A DNA stretch of 64,000 nucleotides from Ashinkailepas kermadecensis (GCA_034440615.1 JAOTOM010004736.1:62001-126000), one strand, 5' to 3'; shown: positions 32,490 through 44,791, numbered from the stretch's first letter. Numbers and translations are program-made. The notes: generated from the sequence alone by a model not told the origin.

Positions 32490-32627
32490 GCCTACTATTA
32501 CTGATCATAGCAGGGGTGCAGAATGAGGGCTCCTTTTGGCGGATGTCATACGTTCCACAAGCAAGGAATATTCGGTCTCCTAAATGTTAACCAGATAAAA
32601 TGGATTGATTATATATTATCTGAAGTT
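32490..32627. repeat. Direct repeat flanking the KRAB exon, copy 2
   Basis: Partner of 30741-30878; the two copies bracket about 1.6 kb containing the whole KRAB exon and the 32-bp array. Confidence 0.85.
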
Positions 32628-35600
32628 CATGTCGCCGTTTGTAATCGAATGAGTCGTGCCATTGATTTAATTATTAAATAAATGCAATGGTCCCAAGTGC
32701 AATGCACGCGCCATCGGCTACCGCTGCGTCGAGGTGGGAAGATGCACTTGAGTGGAAATAAACTTTAAGGCGGAAATGAACTTTTTGAATCGATCACGTT
32801 GTCAAGCGAGTCACATATTCCATGCTTCATATTTTAGAGCTTTGACCTTGACCTGTGACCTTAATGCGGACCTAAAACATAATTTCTTAAGTGCTCTGAG
32901 ATCGCTCCCCACGGCGCCATCGAATGTCGTTTGGATTTTTCATCGGTCCAGCCCAGCCGTTCTTGAGGTAAGCAGGGGAAATACCCCCCCCCCCATCAAC
33001 GGTGTGTGGCTGAGAAGCTCGGGTTAAGCTAGGTCAGATGAGGCTGTCTATACTTTTGTAGGATCAAGTTGTAGCATTAGACGATGTGTAGCTATAATTG
33101 CTAAACTTAACAACAAATCAAATTGTTCACTTCAGGGCACTGTCGCGAGTTTGAATTTAATTTGTAAGAATTTGCAAGTTTTGCGTAAGGCAATGTTTCC
33201 TGTGGCATGAAGTACCATGACCTCTGGCAGACAGAGAGCACCAACTATTCCACAGGACTGGCACTTAACTGAACATAGGTCGACTGGAACAGGAAGGGGG
33301 TGCCGAGGGAGGGAGGGGCAAAATAGAAAATTGTCCCTTCTTCTGTGAGATGGTTGTATCTAAAAGAACCGAATAGGGCTCTAAATAAAATGTGTTGGGC
33401 ATCGAAAAATCACTCTGGGCAAAAAAATGGAGCAAACATCGCGCAGTGTCCAGAAAACACCGCGCCCGAACCAAGAAAAAAATATGTGCCGAATCTCACA
33501 CAAATCGCACTGTGGGACTCCAAAAAAGAAATCCGTCTGAACCCAATGACTTGTGTAAAGCCAAGAAAAACGTGGGGACCTGAAAAAAATCGCTCCAGGG
33601 CCCAAAAAAAAAAGTGCATTGGGCCCTAAAACCTCGCGTCGGAGCCCAGGAACAACGCCATTATTGCATTTATTTAGGACTTACCTACCCATGTCGGTAT
33701 TATTGTGTTTTAAGGTATTCATGAGGCAAGCTTTACACACATTTTACCTACATAAAACAAAGAAACCGGCTGGAATTGGTGCGGTTAGGTTATGTTAGGT
33801 TTTCTAACTTGGAAAAGTGAGAATCTTTTTTATTTCAAAAATATTCGTAGGTTTTCTTCAAAAGCGATTTAGGCTAGGTTAGATTTTGCTGGGTCATTCA
33901 GCTTGGGTCATGTTAGGTCATTTCGAAAATTTCAAAGAAACAATTGGTTGAAATGTTTCAAAATGTTTGCATTGTCGTGCTTTTTAACGTGTTACCGGCC
34001 CATCACACAAATTTGACACACATTGTACCTTCATAAAGCAAACAAATGGATCAGGTTTTGTTTGGTTACATTCAGTTAGGTTTCTTTAAAGTTGGATTTC
34101 TTAGTTTAAGAAAAAAGAAAGTCTTTATTCTTCACGAGTAGGCTATGCTATAGGATAGGATGGGTCAGTGTTTTCCTTGGCAAAATTTCGGAAAATATTT
34201 AACCGAAAAATGGATTGTTTGCTCCAGAGGGAGGTTAGGTTAGGCTATGCTACAATTTATTTTATTTTAAGCGTTACTGTTGATGCCACATTGTCTAACT
34301 GAAAGCCTACTATTGTTGTTATTTTACTCACGAACTGAAAAGTAAGCATTTCCCAAGATATGATTGGTCACATCGTCTTACTCACGTTCGTAAATATGGC
34401 ATTGAAAAGTTATCAAAACGTCAATAATTAATAAAACGCCTTAAAGCGCAAATTAACCGAATTGATTCTGGACTTTTTCTTAAAAGGGGGGCTAAGCTAG
34501 CCTAGGTTAGGTCATGTTTCATTGTTCTACATCATTTGTACGCTGTATTAGGAACCTTCCTTACTAAAAAACCAGACTTCATCAGTCTTCTTGGTGTTAT
34601 TTTGCTCCTCAACTGAAAAATAAAGAGCTTCAGAGAAAAAGAGCGGTCACATAGTCCTAATCACGTTCATAGACGTTGCACTGAAACAAAAAATCCGAGA
34701 ACTCAACTTACCTTAAAGCACAAATTTACCCCTGTTGAGATCCGTATAGGTACCTAGTAACTTCGTTACCTAATATGACCTCTGGTGATATCATTATAAG
34801 TCAGAATGCAAATGAATGCCAAGGTATGCTTCGAGATTACCATGATCAAAGGTTTCCAACGGTCTTCTACAGTTTATCCTAGCTTACCTAGCTTAGAGGG
34901 GGGGGGGGGGTCAAAAGCCCGGCTCGGCGAAGGCGAGTTCGCCGTCCTGCCCGACGAGAGGATATGCGGGACTATAAAACATGCAGGGGTGGAGTTTCCA
35001 ATACTTTTGGTGGGGCCCAGGTCCCATCATCTTTGCCCTGGCCTCACCAACTTCCTGCTCTTAGTATGGAACCCTATGTGGTGGGGCCCATCAGCAACCA
35101 AATTGACAGCACTCATTTCCTCGGCGCATCTGCATTGGGCCCTACCAATAATTCCCACGCTTCCCCCCCCGCCCCGTCATGAAAGCATTCCTCGATAATC
35201 GACGTACACACACATACATGCATCACCGTAAGGCTAGAACCATGGGTGTTGATTTCCGAAAATTATTTTTGGGGAAAATGCATCAAGGGAATGGGCAGGC
35301 CGAAATGGGATGGGGGCACCATCCATAGGTTCTTATGTTAAAAGTTGAGATTCTTGGGGGACAAAGCCAACATTGAGGAGGCACCTGCCCCACCCAAGGT
35401 ACATAAAACACCTATGGTTAGAACGCTGCTTAAGTAGCCTAAACAACGGAACTTCTCAAAATCAAATGTGAAATGTGGCGCCTCTCCATAGATATAGCTC
35501 TCCCTCGATCAGACCTTCCGCCGCCTGTGGTGCCTACCTCGACTGATTGCTGCAGAACTTCAACAGAACGCTTTGAATTCCAACTGCTTGCTTCGGTAAT

Positions 35601-35859
35601 TCAATAATACGTGAGTAATGCTTCAGTGTTCGGTATCCCAAACATCAATTACCAGTCACCGTGTGTACAAACAACACGACCACTATGCCCGCAGACCCAT
35701 CGCCACTCACTGTCATCAAAATACTGCCTTCTGCTTACATACGGAGCCTCCGTTTCTGCTAAATTTCTGCTTCTTATTTCTGCTGTCTGCTGCCCGACTC
35801 TTGTTTTAAGCCATGCCTTGATTAGTTTACTCTGCAATACTTAGCCAGTTACATGCAGC
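32628..35859. other. Intergenic region between the divergent genes; no gene recognised
   Basis: Contains C- or G-runs at 32985 and 34899 belonging to element fragments. Short open frames near 33345-33629 are A-rich without domains. Confidence 0.45.
33775..34515. other. Scattered TTAGG-like words
   Basis: ggttaggttatgttaggtt, ggttaggttaggctatgc and ctaggttaggtcatg occur over 740 bases without forming an array. TTAGG is the telomere word of many arthropods; here the signal is weak and dispersed. Confidence 0.3.
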
Positions 35860-35960
35860 AATACCAGTGACGTCACGACGTCTTCGCATCTCATTGGTTC
35901 GCGCGCTCCAGCGCTGTTCTTGGTCCGTAGGATCGTACGCATGGGGCTGCGCAGCGAGGT
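35860..35960. promoter_or_regulatory. Candidate promoter segment (CRE, CCAAT, CpG-rich)
   Basis: TGACGTCA at 35868-35875 directly followed by CGACGTC, then ATTGG (CCAAT on minus) and a CpG-rich stretch. Located about 4 kb upstream of the KRAB exon. Candidate start region for PRDM9 or an unknown transcript; no first exon could be placed. Confidence 0.3.
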
Positions 35961-37189
35961 TATTTTCCCGCTCTTTGGGTATGGCAGCAAAGTACCTAAA
36001 ATACCCTACTTGAAGGGTAAAATGAAGGAGTCACAACATGATCGGATGGAGCAAATTATGTCAAATTACAGTATGAGAGAGGTAGAAATCCAGCCGGAAA
36101 CATAGCATATGAAATGGCCCAGAGCGGACGCAGATTTGGGCCGGGGAGCACTGAGGCTATGTCCCCTCATGGAAAGTGGCACCCTCTGACCGAGAAAAGG
36201 CGTTCTGCAAGGAGACTCGAGAGCACCCTCACCAGCTGAACACATTTTTCAGCCAAAGAGTTGAATAGACATCTCAGTTGAATAGACATCCCTTAAAAGG
36301 AAAAAGCTTCCTTTCAGTATGCTCGAGTGCACTCCCCTCGCGGTGAACCATGTTTCAACCGAAGGCACCTATTGAGGACTTCCGCGGTGGCGTTCCTACG
36401 GACGAAAGGAACGAGCAGTGCCGTCCCTCGTTCCCATCAAAATTTCTGGATCCGCCCCAGACTCAAGGTGTTAAGGGTTCGCGCGCGAGCGAGCAGCCAA
36501 GACATTTTTCTGGAGGCAGTCGTGTGAGCGAGTCTTGCCAAGATGGTTGCTTTCGGGGGAACGGTGCTGTCCTTCACATAAGGTTCGGGTATGCTCAACT
36601 TTCATGCAAAGCATGGATAGGGTTTTTGAGTCCCTAGATATAGGCACTTCCAATAGTGGAAGGGTTATGACAATGTCTGTTTCTCTGCTTTAAGAAAATG
36701 TAGCATTAAGTATATGTCATACACAAGATATTTTGTACTCAAGATACGTTGTGGGCACCGCCCCCCCCCCCCCATAACATTGAGAGGGAACCTCCAGTAA
36801 TGAATAGCATTCCTGCCGACATTTGTCCTGCCGCGGAAATCTCTCAAGCTTGTACCCGGTGAACCTACCTAACAAGGGTCGGGTCCAGCGTCCCTTCCCT
36901 CGCCACACCTCAAGGGTGTGCACATGGGCATCGCTACAGATCTTGGATGGGGGACGAATTTTCCATAGGTTGATAATTTTCATGTCTACGTCTTCGGGTC
37001 TTTGGGAATGCTTATGGGCCTTTACGGGCCATTGCAAACATCTGCGGGTCGTTGCGAACGTGTACGGGCCGTTACAAAGGTGGGTGGGCCCTTATCAGAG
37101 CTTACGGGCTGACCCTTACGGGCGTTTACTTACTCCTCATGGTATACTGAATCGACGCCTCTTTCAACGAATGTTTAACATCCTGCACA
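35961..37189. other. Intergenic; no gene recognised
   Basis: About 36310-36450 resembles the hAT-like fragment near 24.7 kb; a C-run lies at 36762. No exon identified. Confidence 0.4.
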
Positions 37190-37430
37190 CTGGCGGATCT
37201 AGCCCACCGGTTGAGGGGGGGGGGGGGACTTTCGGTTTTCGGCGTCAGCCCCCCCCCCACCCCACCCCCACCCCCCACCCCCCCCACCCTCACCCCCCAC
37301 CCCACACTTCCACCCTCCCCAGTGGTGTACCTAGGAATTGCATCAGGGGAGGGGTCGAACGGATTTGGAGGGTGCCCGTTCTCCCACTATTTTTGGTTAA
37401 AAGCCACCTTGTCACCCTGTCGCACGTGGG
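37190..37430. mobile_element. hAT-like element fragment
   Basis: Starts CACTGGCGGATCT with a G-run and contains cctaggaattgcatcagggg and cactatttttggttaa, as in the full element at 45358-46014. The other end is missing. Confidence 0.7.
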
Positions 37431-37770
37431 CACAATTATACTTCCCAGACCTCAGCATAATCCTACGTGGGCAAGATCGTAACAAAATATAAAGTTCTAC
37501 CAGAAACTCAGGCGTTCGTATATCCAATCAGTCAGGTGCAGAGCATGCAGTAGCTACTAGGTTACTGAGCAGAGGGGAAGTGAACTCCTGGGATCCCTTG
37601 TCAAATACTGAAGCCATTGAGGGGTAAAATTGAGCATAATGACTACCTAGCAAAATACAAAACACAATATTTCAGCCGAGAAAGCATGATGTCATTTCAG
37701 TGGAAACATATCGTTTCATATGATTGTGAAGTTAGGTGGATTCTCAGCTTAAGATGGCTTCCTGATCCAA

Positions 37771-38100
37771 AGCCCCGGTAGCTCAGTTGGTAAGAGCGCT
37801 GGCCTGCACTGGTCTCCCCTGTCCTGGCAACGCAGGGTCCGAGTCGCTTCACGCGCTCGCATTTAGCTCCCGGCTGGGAGGGTCAGTTGGCAGCTGGTCC
37901 GATAAGGCCGAGGACGAGCTACTGGGCGGCCGTGCCGATGCATTGACGGCACGTTAAGCTTTCGGTCAAAATTCTGCCGTTGAACTGGAATTCATGGATC
38001 GGGTGGTGGGGCCAGGGTTCACGCAACAAGCTCTGCTTAGCAATAGGACCCTGGTTCATAAAGCCACCCCAACAAGAACTCGGATTAAACTGTTTTTTTA
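37771..38100 (+). mobile_element. tRNA-derived SINE, copy 1
   Basis: The head has a tRNA-like A box (TAGCTCAGTTGGT) and a diverged B box (GGGTCCGAGTC). The body has gcattgacggcacgttaa and caataggaccctggttcat, and the 3' end is T/A-rich. A second copy at 61791-62125 is roughly 85 percent alike. Pol III promoted, mobilised by LINEs. Confidence 0.85.
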
Positions 38101-38468
38101 AGAAAGAAAAAAGATTCAAGGCGTTTGGTCTGGTTAACATTCGTCTGCAGAATTGTGCTCCCTCATGGAAACCCCTAGTTTTCCTGATTTCCGGAGCGCA
38201 GAGTGTTCGGAGACCCCGAAACTAACGGAGTGTCTACCCATGGAAGGCGCCCCAGACGAAAACAAGTCGAAATAAAAACTAGCCAGCCAAGCGAATAAAT
38301 TTTACCCCGCCCCCTGTCCCGCATCTCCCAGACATGTATTGTCCGAGAATGTCCCGCCTTTGCTGCGTTCTGTGAAGCCAATACATGGCATCCTCCATTG
38401 CCGGGCACGAGGTTCTTCAATATTCATGAATATTTGTGATATTTGACATCCTTTCATCATTTGAATCA

Positions 38469-38544
38469 GGGCGTCGGTAGCTCAGTGTTTAAGCCAAGCG
38501 TCTGGCACGCCAGAGGTACGGGGTTCGATTCCCCGCGATGCCCG
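38469..38544 (+). ncRNA. tRNA-like sequence, probably a second SINE head
   Basis: Good A box (TAGCTCAGT) and perfect B box (GGTTCGATTCC) with a 5-bp CGGGG/CCCCG T stem and a pairable acceptor (GGCGTCG/CGATGCC). The anticodon arm fits badly: TCTGG/CCAGA closes a 4-base loop and the acceptor/D spacing is off by two. Hence a tRNA pseudogene or SINE head rather than a functional tRNA. Confidence 0.55.
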
Positions 38545-38729
38545 CCCTTCCTGCCAGGGTGAGAGGCAGGCGACGCCATATCCTCTCAGCTTCCGAGTGC
38601 GTCGTGAAGTCACAACCACCGTCCTTTGAGCCATGAATGAGAACGGTCCACCCAGACACAGACACCCAGTCCATCCGCAGCACTCCAATGCTCACCGTAA
38701 CAGAGCCTTGGGTCGTGGTCACGGCCATG

Positions 38730-38986
38730 ATTCGCCATCCAGTGACGTCACACGGCCCAGCCGCCGACGTCCCGCCAGCTGGTGACGTCACTCGTGAGAC
38801 GCTCGGCGGCGGGTTCACTGACCCTGCTGCTATTCTCTGCACGCGATTTCTGCGCCGTTCGCCGACTGCAGATCGAGTGGTGCCGGTGCCGCGTGGCCCG
38901 AGATGAGCGGTCGCCAGTCGCGGTGGCTCGTGGTGGTCGCACGGACGCGTCTTCGTCTTTGACCGCCAGCTGATTCACGGGTTCAG
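38730..38986 (+). promoter_or_regulatory. Candidate CpG-rich promoter / 5' exon of the CASD1-like gene
   Basis: Two TGACGTCA sites (38743-38750, 38783-38790) in a CpG-rich 250-base segment that ends in a good donor, TTCAG/GTATGA (38986/38987). The first coding exon of the plus-strand gene begins right after an acceptor at 43234, so a non-coding first exon here would fit. No transcript evidence. Confidence 0.35.
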
Positions 38987-40142
38987 GTATGACGCACTTT
39001 TACGCATCGGAATCGAAATTAGTGTACTGGAATGGAAATTAGTGTCATGTAATGTTCAGACATAGGAGAAGTTTAGGCTGTGTGTGCTGGAATGGCTCTA
39101 CGGTGCGAGGTCCTGGATGAAGTGGGGATTAATGTGTGCGCCGGGCCTGCCCATGGGTGGAAGCTCGTGTACTTTCGGAATTTCCGGTGCAACACCAGTG
39201 GAAGTATTGGTGCTGTCTTGCAACACCAATGTTTTCACTTCCCTCCTGGTTGTCACCCAATGGTGATATTCGCTCTTTGAATTTGGAGAAGGCACAAAGC
39301 CCCTTTTAAAGAAAGATACAAACGTTGCTCAATCTATCAGAATACAGCAAACGTCCTTCATTGTTGGAAACGCCTATATGTTTGGCTCTGCGAATGCAAC
39401 ACAGGCACAAAGCCCCTTAACAATATTCACGCTTTGGCATTCAGTATGCGCCGCTGCACGAAGTTAAGTTGGTTGAATCAACATACAGCTGGCATTAACA
39501 TTAAAATCAAGTTGGCAACAGCAATAACCATGCGAAGTCTCCACCTATGGGCTTGACCGGAAATGGGCATAGCTGAAGTGATAGAGCTCAGTTGAACTGA
39601 AAGTGATAGAGCTCAGTTGAAGAAGCTCAACGGAGAGCTTGACGTGCCGCCATCTCGTCGAGCGCACGCCGCCACACGTTGCGCCACCGCCGCCCCGTTG
39701 TCGCGTGCGGTAGGTGACGGGAATGGGTATGAATGGGAATGGATGGGAAATGTGATTGGGAATGGGTATGAATAGGTATGAATGGGAAATGTGATTACCG
39801 GAGCGGTTTAGAAACTAGCCGTCGCGGTTCGTTCAGATCAGGCCACCGGGTGTGGATCCCAAAGCCTAGCTTGGGGGGATTCAAGAAAACTCACTAAGAT
39901 TTCGAAAAGCTCATCAGGTTTGAACAGCTAACATTCGTCAAGCCTATCGAAGAAGATATTTATCTCATAGAATGTTCGTACATTTCACGAACATGCCTTA
40001 ACGACGAATATGCCACGAATTGCTAACAACTCACGAATATGCCAACAACTCAAACCAGTGCAAAATTTCGGCAAAAGTCGGCCGAATTTGGGCAAGAGGT
40101 ATGACGCCGTCGTCCACCCCTGGATCCGCCACTGGGGGCCCC
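38987..40142. other. No gene recognised; small local repeats
   Basis: Short duplications at 39575-39620 (gtgatagagctcagttga) and 39718-39795 (gggaatgggtatgaa). A GGATCCGCCACTG element end lies at about 40122. Confidence 0.45.
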
Positions 40143-41350
40143 ACCGATCACTCACACTCGCAGCCGTGTGCACAACTCACACTCACAGCCGTGTGCACAA
40201 CTCACACTCGCAGCCGTGTGCACAACTCACACTCACAGCCGTGTGCACAACTCACACTCACAGCCGTGTGACAACTCCACTCAGCCGTGTGCACAACTCA
40301 CACTCGCAGCCGTGTGCACAACTACACTCACAGCCTGTGCACAACTCACACTCACAGCCTGTGCACAACTCACACTCACAGCCGTGTACACAACTCACAC
40401 TCGCAGCCTGTGTACAACTCACACTCACAGCCGTGTGCACAACTCACACTCGCAGCCGTGTGCACAACTCACACTGCCGTGTGCACAACTCACACTCACA
40501 GCCGTTGCACAACTCACACTCACAGCCGTGTGCACAACCACACTCACAGCCGTGTGCACAACTCACACTCGCAGCCGTTGTAACTCACACTCACAGCCGT
40601 GTGCACAACTCACACTCGCAGCCTGTGTACAACTCACACTCCGCCTGTGCACAACTCACACTCACAGCCGTGTGCACAACTCACACTCCAGCCGTGTGCA
40701 CAACTCACACTCGCAGCCTGTGCACAACTCACACTCCAGCCTGTGCACAACTCACACTCGCAGCCGTGTGCACAACTCACACTCACAGCCGTGTGCACAA
40801 CTCACACTCGCAGCCGTGTGCACAACTCACACTCACAGCCGTGTGCACAACTCACACTGCGTGTGCACAACTCACACTCACAGCCGTGTGCATAACTCAC
40901 ACTCGCAGCGTGTGCACAACTCACACTCACAGCCTGTGCACAACTCCACTCGCAGCCGTGTGCACAACTCACACTCACAGCCATGTGCAAAACTCACACT
41001 CACAGCCGTGTGCACAACTCACACTCCAGCCTGTGCACAACTCACACTCGCGCCGTGTGCACAACTCACACTCACAGTGTGCACAACTCACACTCGCAGC
41101 CGTGTGCACAACTCACATACAGCTGTGCACAACTCGCACTCACAGCCGTGTGCACAACTCACTCACAGCCGTGTGCACAACTCACACTCGCGTGTGCAAA
41201 CTCACACTACAGCCGTGTGCACAACTCACACTCGCGCCTGTGCACAACTCACACTACAGCCGTGTGCACAACTCACACTCACAGCCGTGTGCACAACTCA
41301 CACTCACAGCCGTGTGCACAACTCACACTCATAGCCGTGTGCACAACTCA
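40143..41350. repeat. 25-bp minisatellite, about 48 copies, 1.2 kb
   Basis: Unit cagccgtgtgcacaactcac plus actca. Many copies carry 1-3 base deletions, so frames shift constantly; a 453-codon open frame through it is an artefact. CpG in gccgtg is largely kept. Confidence 0.95.
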
Positions 41351-42384
41351 CACCAATTGCTGAGCTGTTGACTTGGCTCAGTGGCGTAACTATTTATTCC
41401 ATGGCCTCGCCTCGTTGATTCTCGCCTCGTCTCTTCGAGCGCTTTAGCGAACATTGAGAACTTCCAGTCCCTCCCCAGAAGATATAGACAACCTCCGTGG
41501 TGAACTCCAGGTCAGCAACCCAACGTGACCCAACTTTTGTGTCGGGGGTGTAGGTACCGAATTGACAAACAAACCTGAATTGCCCTACACAATTATTGGT
41601 GTTGGTGGCGTGTTCTTTTACACCCAGGAACATCAGTAGTGATTGAGATTCTTCCACTCATCAGCAATGTTTCGGTCAAGGCTGAAATTCATACCTGGAT
41701 TTGTTTAAGCGCCCACAAACCACTGGCAAATGCGATGACGACCGCCGGCCTGGTATTTCCAGAGGTGAAAAGCAAACCCGCCCCCACATATGTTCCACTT
41801 CTGCTAACTGTTCTCAAAATTTGCTTGGCTCGTTATTGCCATGGTGCTGCACGCTGGAATTGGATTGGCGTTTCGTTAGATGGGCGTGTCAGTCTGTAGG
41901 TGGGGGGTCTTCTGGGGGTTTGGGGTCGTGTCATCAGGCTGCCGCGTTTACTGTTATTAGCACCCCAGCACTAGCTGCCGAAAATTTTTTTTTCTTTTGA
42001 TGTATGAGCGCTGAACCGCATACGTTTGGGTCTGCGGGGGTTGCGGGCTGCCCCCTTATGAACTAAAATTTCACTAGTTTAAAGAAGAAATTTTGATATT
42101 TTCACTATGCAAAACCAAAGATTTTCGGTGCGCGATGCGCGCCGAGGGCGTTCTCTGTTTCATACCATTTGTTTTGTCGGTCCCCTTAGGAAAATCCTGG
42201 CTGCGCCGCTGCTCTCAGATCACACTGATCGCGTTATCTTTCCATAACATGTTCTGTATTTGTCCGCCAGGTGGCTCTCGTTATGAGGTCGTCGGGATAA
42301 CGACACCCCGCCGCTGGCGGTAAGGAGCTGGCTGGGCTGCATCAGCAGACACTGGCCGTGTTACGGTGGTTGACTGGGGAGCTG
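41351..42384. other. Intergenic; one hAT-like fragment
   Basis: No gene recognised. The fragment 42090-42211 ends AATCCTGGCTGCGCCGCTG and carries the gcgcgccgagggcgttctc core also seen at 9.9 kb. Confidence 0.5.
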
Positions 42385-42545
42385 TTTCTAGTCAGCTCTA
42401 ACATTCATTCTAACATATTAAACTCTAGCATTCATTATAACATATTCAGCTCCAGCATTCATTCGAACATATTCAACTCCAGCATTCCTTCTAGCATATT
42501 CTGCTCTAACATTCATTCTAACATATTCAGCTCTAACATGCGTCG
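42385..42545. repeat. 27-bp based minisatellite, about 6 copies
   Basis: Unit agctctaacattcattctaa plus catattc, diverged. Confidence 0.85.
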
Positions 42546-43234
42546 ATTTCAATGCCAGAGTGAACTAAGTTGTCAGGCTTAGACATGATTTTGACATGCA
42601 CCCTACATACCATTTACCTATCATTCTATCGTTTTTTTAAAATAAATATTGGCATAACAATTGTGCTCACACTGAAAGCATGTGCTTGCATGTACATTAA
42701 TTACGAACATGTTACAGAAAAAGAGTCCCAAGTCAAGTTATACAGCTTGGCCTGTATCTCACCTGCAGAGGCGCACCCAAGGGGGCCCGCCTCCAGCCCT
42801 CCTCAGCAAGCAAGAATCCTGGCGGCGTCCACGCATCGCCTGTTCCGTTTCATTAGCAATGCATGTTGCATATGGTGTAATAATGTTGCAATAAATTATG
42901 TAAGTTGTATAATTAACCATATCAGGCTAAGAAGACTTTCATGATTTTCACCTGGTCAAAGTGTGCTGCAATCAGCACTTAAGCTGGAGAACTCTGGTAA
43001 ACTGGAGAACTCTGAAAATTGGCTTCCACCACGGCAACGTGCCGATAGGCAAGAATCGGAACGCGTGACATTTTACACTATAATTAGTCGCATTCGTTAG
43101 AACAATATCTGATTTTGCACGGTACGACCTATTTTTACGCACTGTACGTCTTTACGCACTTGGGTGGTGATCACAGCTTGGCATACTTTCAGCTCCGCTA
43201 CAAATCTACCTTCGGCCTCATCACACCCCGTCAG
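42546..43234. other. Upstream flank of the CASD1-like coding start
   Basis: Unique sequence ending in an acceptor-like tract (ccccgtcag, AG at 43233-43234). No TATA or CpG-rich promoter is obvious, supporting a spliced 5' UTR. Confidence 0.35.
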
Positions 43235-43236
43235 CG

Positions 43237-43478
43237 ATGCCGGGAGGCGTCCCAGCTCCGCTGACCTTTGACACGACGCTGGTCGTGGCGGCACTTCTGT
43301 TCTGCGGTATCCATGGCAACCCGCTAATGGCGGCGTCGGGTAGCCATGGCAACGCCGGCAACAACTGCAGCGCCGTGTTTGAGCAGGGCCTCGCCTGGGT
43401 GATGTGGAGGGGGTCGGGACCGGGCGCGAAGCCAGCGCCCGGGGCCCCATACTGCGTCATACAGAGGTTCGACAAAAG
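43237..43478 (+). CDS. CASD1: CASD1-like exon 1: membrane anchor and lumen start
   Basis: Starts MPGGVPAPLTFDTTLVVAAL and continues LFCGIHG, a likely signal anchor, then NNCSAVFEQG and YCVIQRFDK, two cysteine-bearing blocks that align with the start of the CASD1 luminal domain. The ATG directly follows an acceptor, so the 5' UTR is probably spliced. Donor AAAAG/GTCAGT, phase 2, gives FDKSLAEEC across the junction. Confidence 0.75.
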
Positions 43479-43974
43479 GTCAGTTCTTCAAAAGATCGGT
43501 CGGAAGCAAGCATAAAACCACAGCACTACATAGCATTAGGTCGTGAGAGGGTGGACAGGCCATGGAAAGGCAATGGTCATGCGTCTGGAAGATATTGGGA
43601 TGTTTGAATCAATTCATACCGTGTAGCATTCATGCCAAAATGCAGTGACCAGTGATAGAGATCACACGTGATGCTAAATGCGGAGGATATGTGAATCCAC
43701 GTAAGCCCCCCCCCCCCCCCCCCACCCATTCACGAAAGTCATCGCCAATGTTAGTCGGCTTATATCGCTCTCAGTACATGGCTGAATTATGGGAGCTGAC
43801 CGGTAATGGTTTCCATAGCAACAGTAGCGATAGCTTACACAGTCTTAAAGGTAGGAGATGGTCATGCAGAGCCATGTCGACTGAATACCACGATGTGCAT
43901 TGCTAAGACTAGCACGTCATGCTTCTCAGCGGTTTCTCAGTGACGCCTTCCCGTACCGGTTTGATCACGCCTTC
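43479..43974. other. CASD1-like intron 1, first part
   Basis: Unique sequence with a C-run at 43706-43722. Confidence 0.4.
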
Positions 43975-44775
43975 CAGCATGGATGCCTGAGTGCTGCTGT
44001 GAGTGCCTGGGTGCTGTGGGTGTCTGAGTGCTTTTGTGGGTGTCCAAGTACTGTTGTGAGCACCTGAGTGCTGTTGTGAGCACATCCGAGTGATGTGATA
44101 TTATGAGTGTCTGAGTGCTGTTGTGAACGCCTGGGTGCTGTTGTGAGTGTTCAATTGTTGTTCGGAGTGTCGGAGTGTTGTTGTTGGCGCCTGATAGCTG
44201 TTGTGAGTGTCTGATTGCAGTTGTGAGTATCTGACTGCTGTTGTGAGTGTCTGACTGCTGCTGTGAGTGTCTAAGTGCAGCGGTGGGCACCTGGGTGTTG
44301 TTGTGGGTGTCTGAGTGCTGTTGTCACTGTCTGACTGCCGTTGTGAGCGCCTGACTGCCGTTATGAGTGTCTGACTGCTGTTGTAAGTGTCTGACTGCTG
44401 CTGTGAGTGTCTAAGTGCAGCGGTGGGCACCTGGGTGTTGTTGTGGGTGTCTGAGTGCTGTTGTCACTGTCTGACTGCCGTTGTGAGCGCCTGACTGCCG
44501 TTATGAGTGTCTGACTGCTGTTGTAAGTGTCTGACTGCTGCTGTGAGTGCCTAGGTGCCGTGGTGGGCACCTGGGTGTTGTTGTGGGTGTCTGAGTGCTG
44601 TTGTCACTGTCTGACTGCCGTTGTGAGCGCCTGACTGCCGTTATGAGTGTCTGACTGCTGTTGTAAGTGTCTGACTGCTGCTGTGAGTGCCTAGGTGCCG
44701 TGGTGGGCACCTGGGTGTTGTTGTGGGTGTCTGAGTGCTGTTGTCACTGTCTGAGTGCCGTTGTGAGTGCCAGAT
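43975..44775. repeat. 20-bp minisatellite with 140-bp higher-order repeat
   Basis: Base unit ctgagtgctgttgtgagtgt. From about 44220 a 140-bp block of seven base units repeats with few changes, about 3.5 times. The array ends about 16 bases before the acceptor of exon 2. Confidence 0.9.
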
Positions 44776-44791
44776 CGCCCGGTCCCGACAG

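Noticed and set aside
40010..41371. 453-codon plus-strand frame with HNSHSQP repeats
   Set aside because: Pure minisatellite translation; frameshifts between units swap equally open frames.
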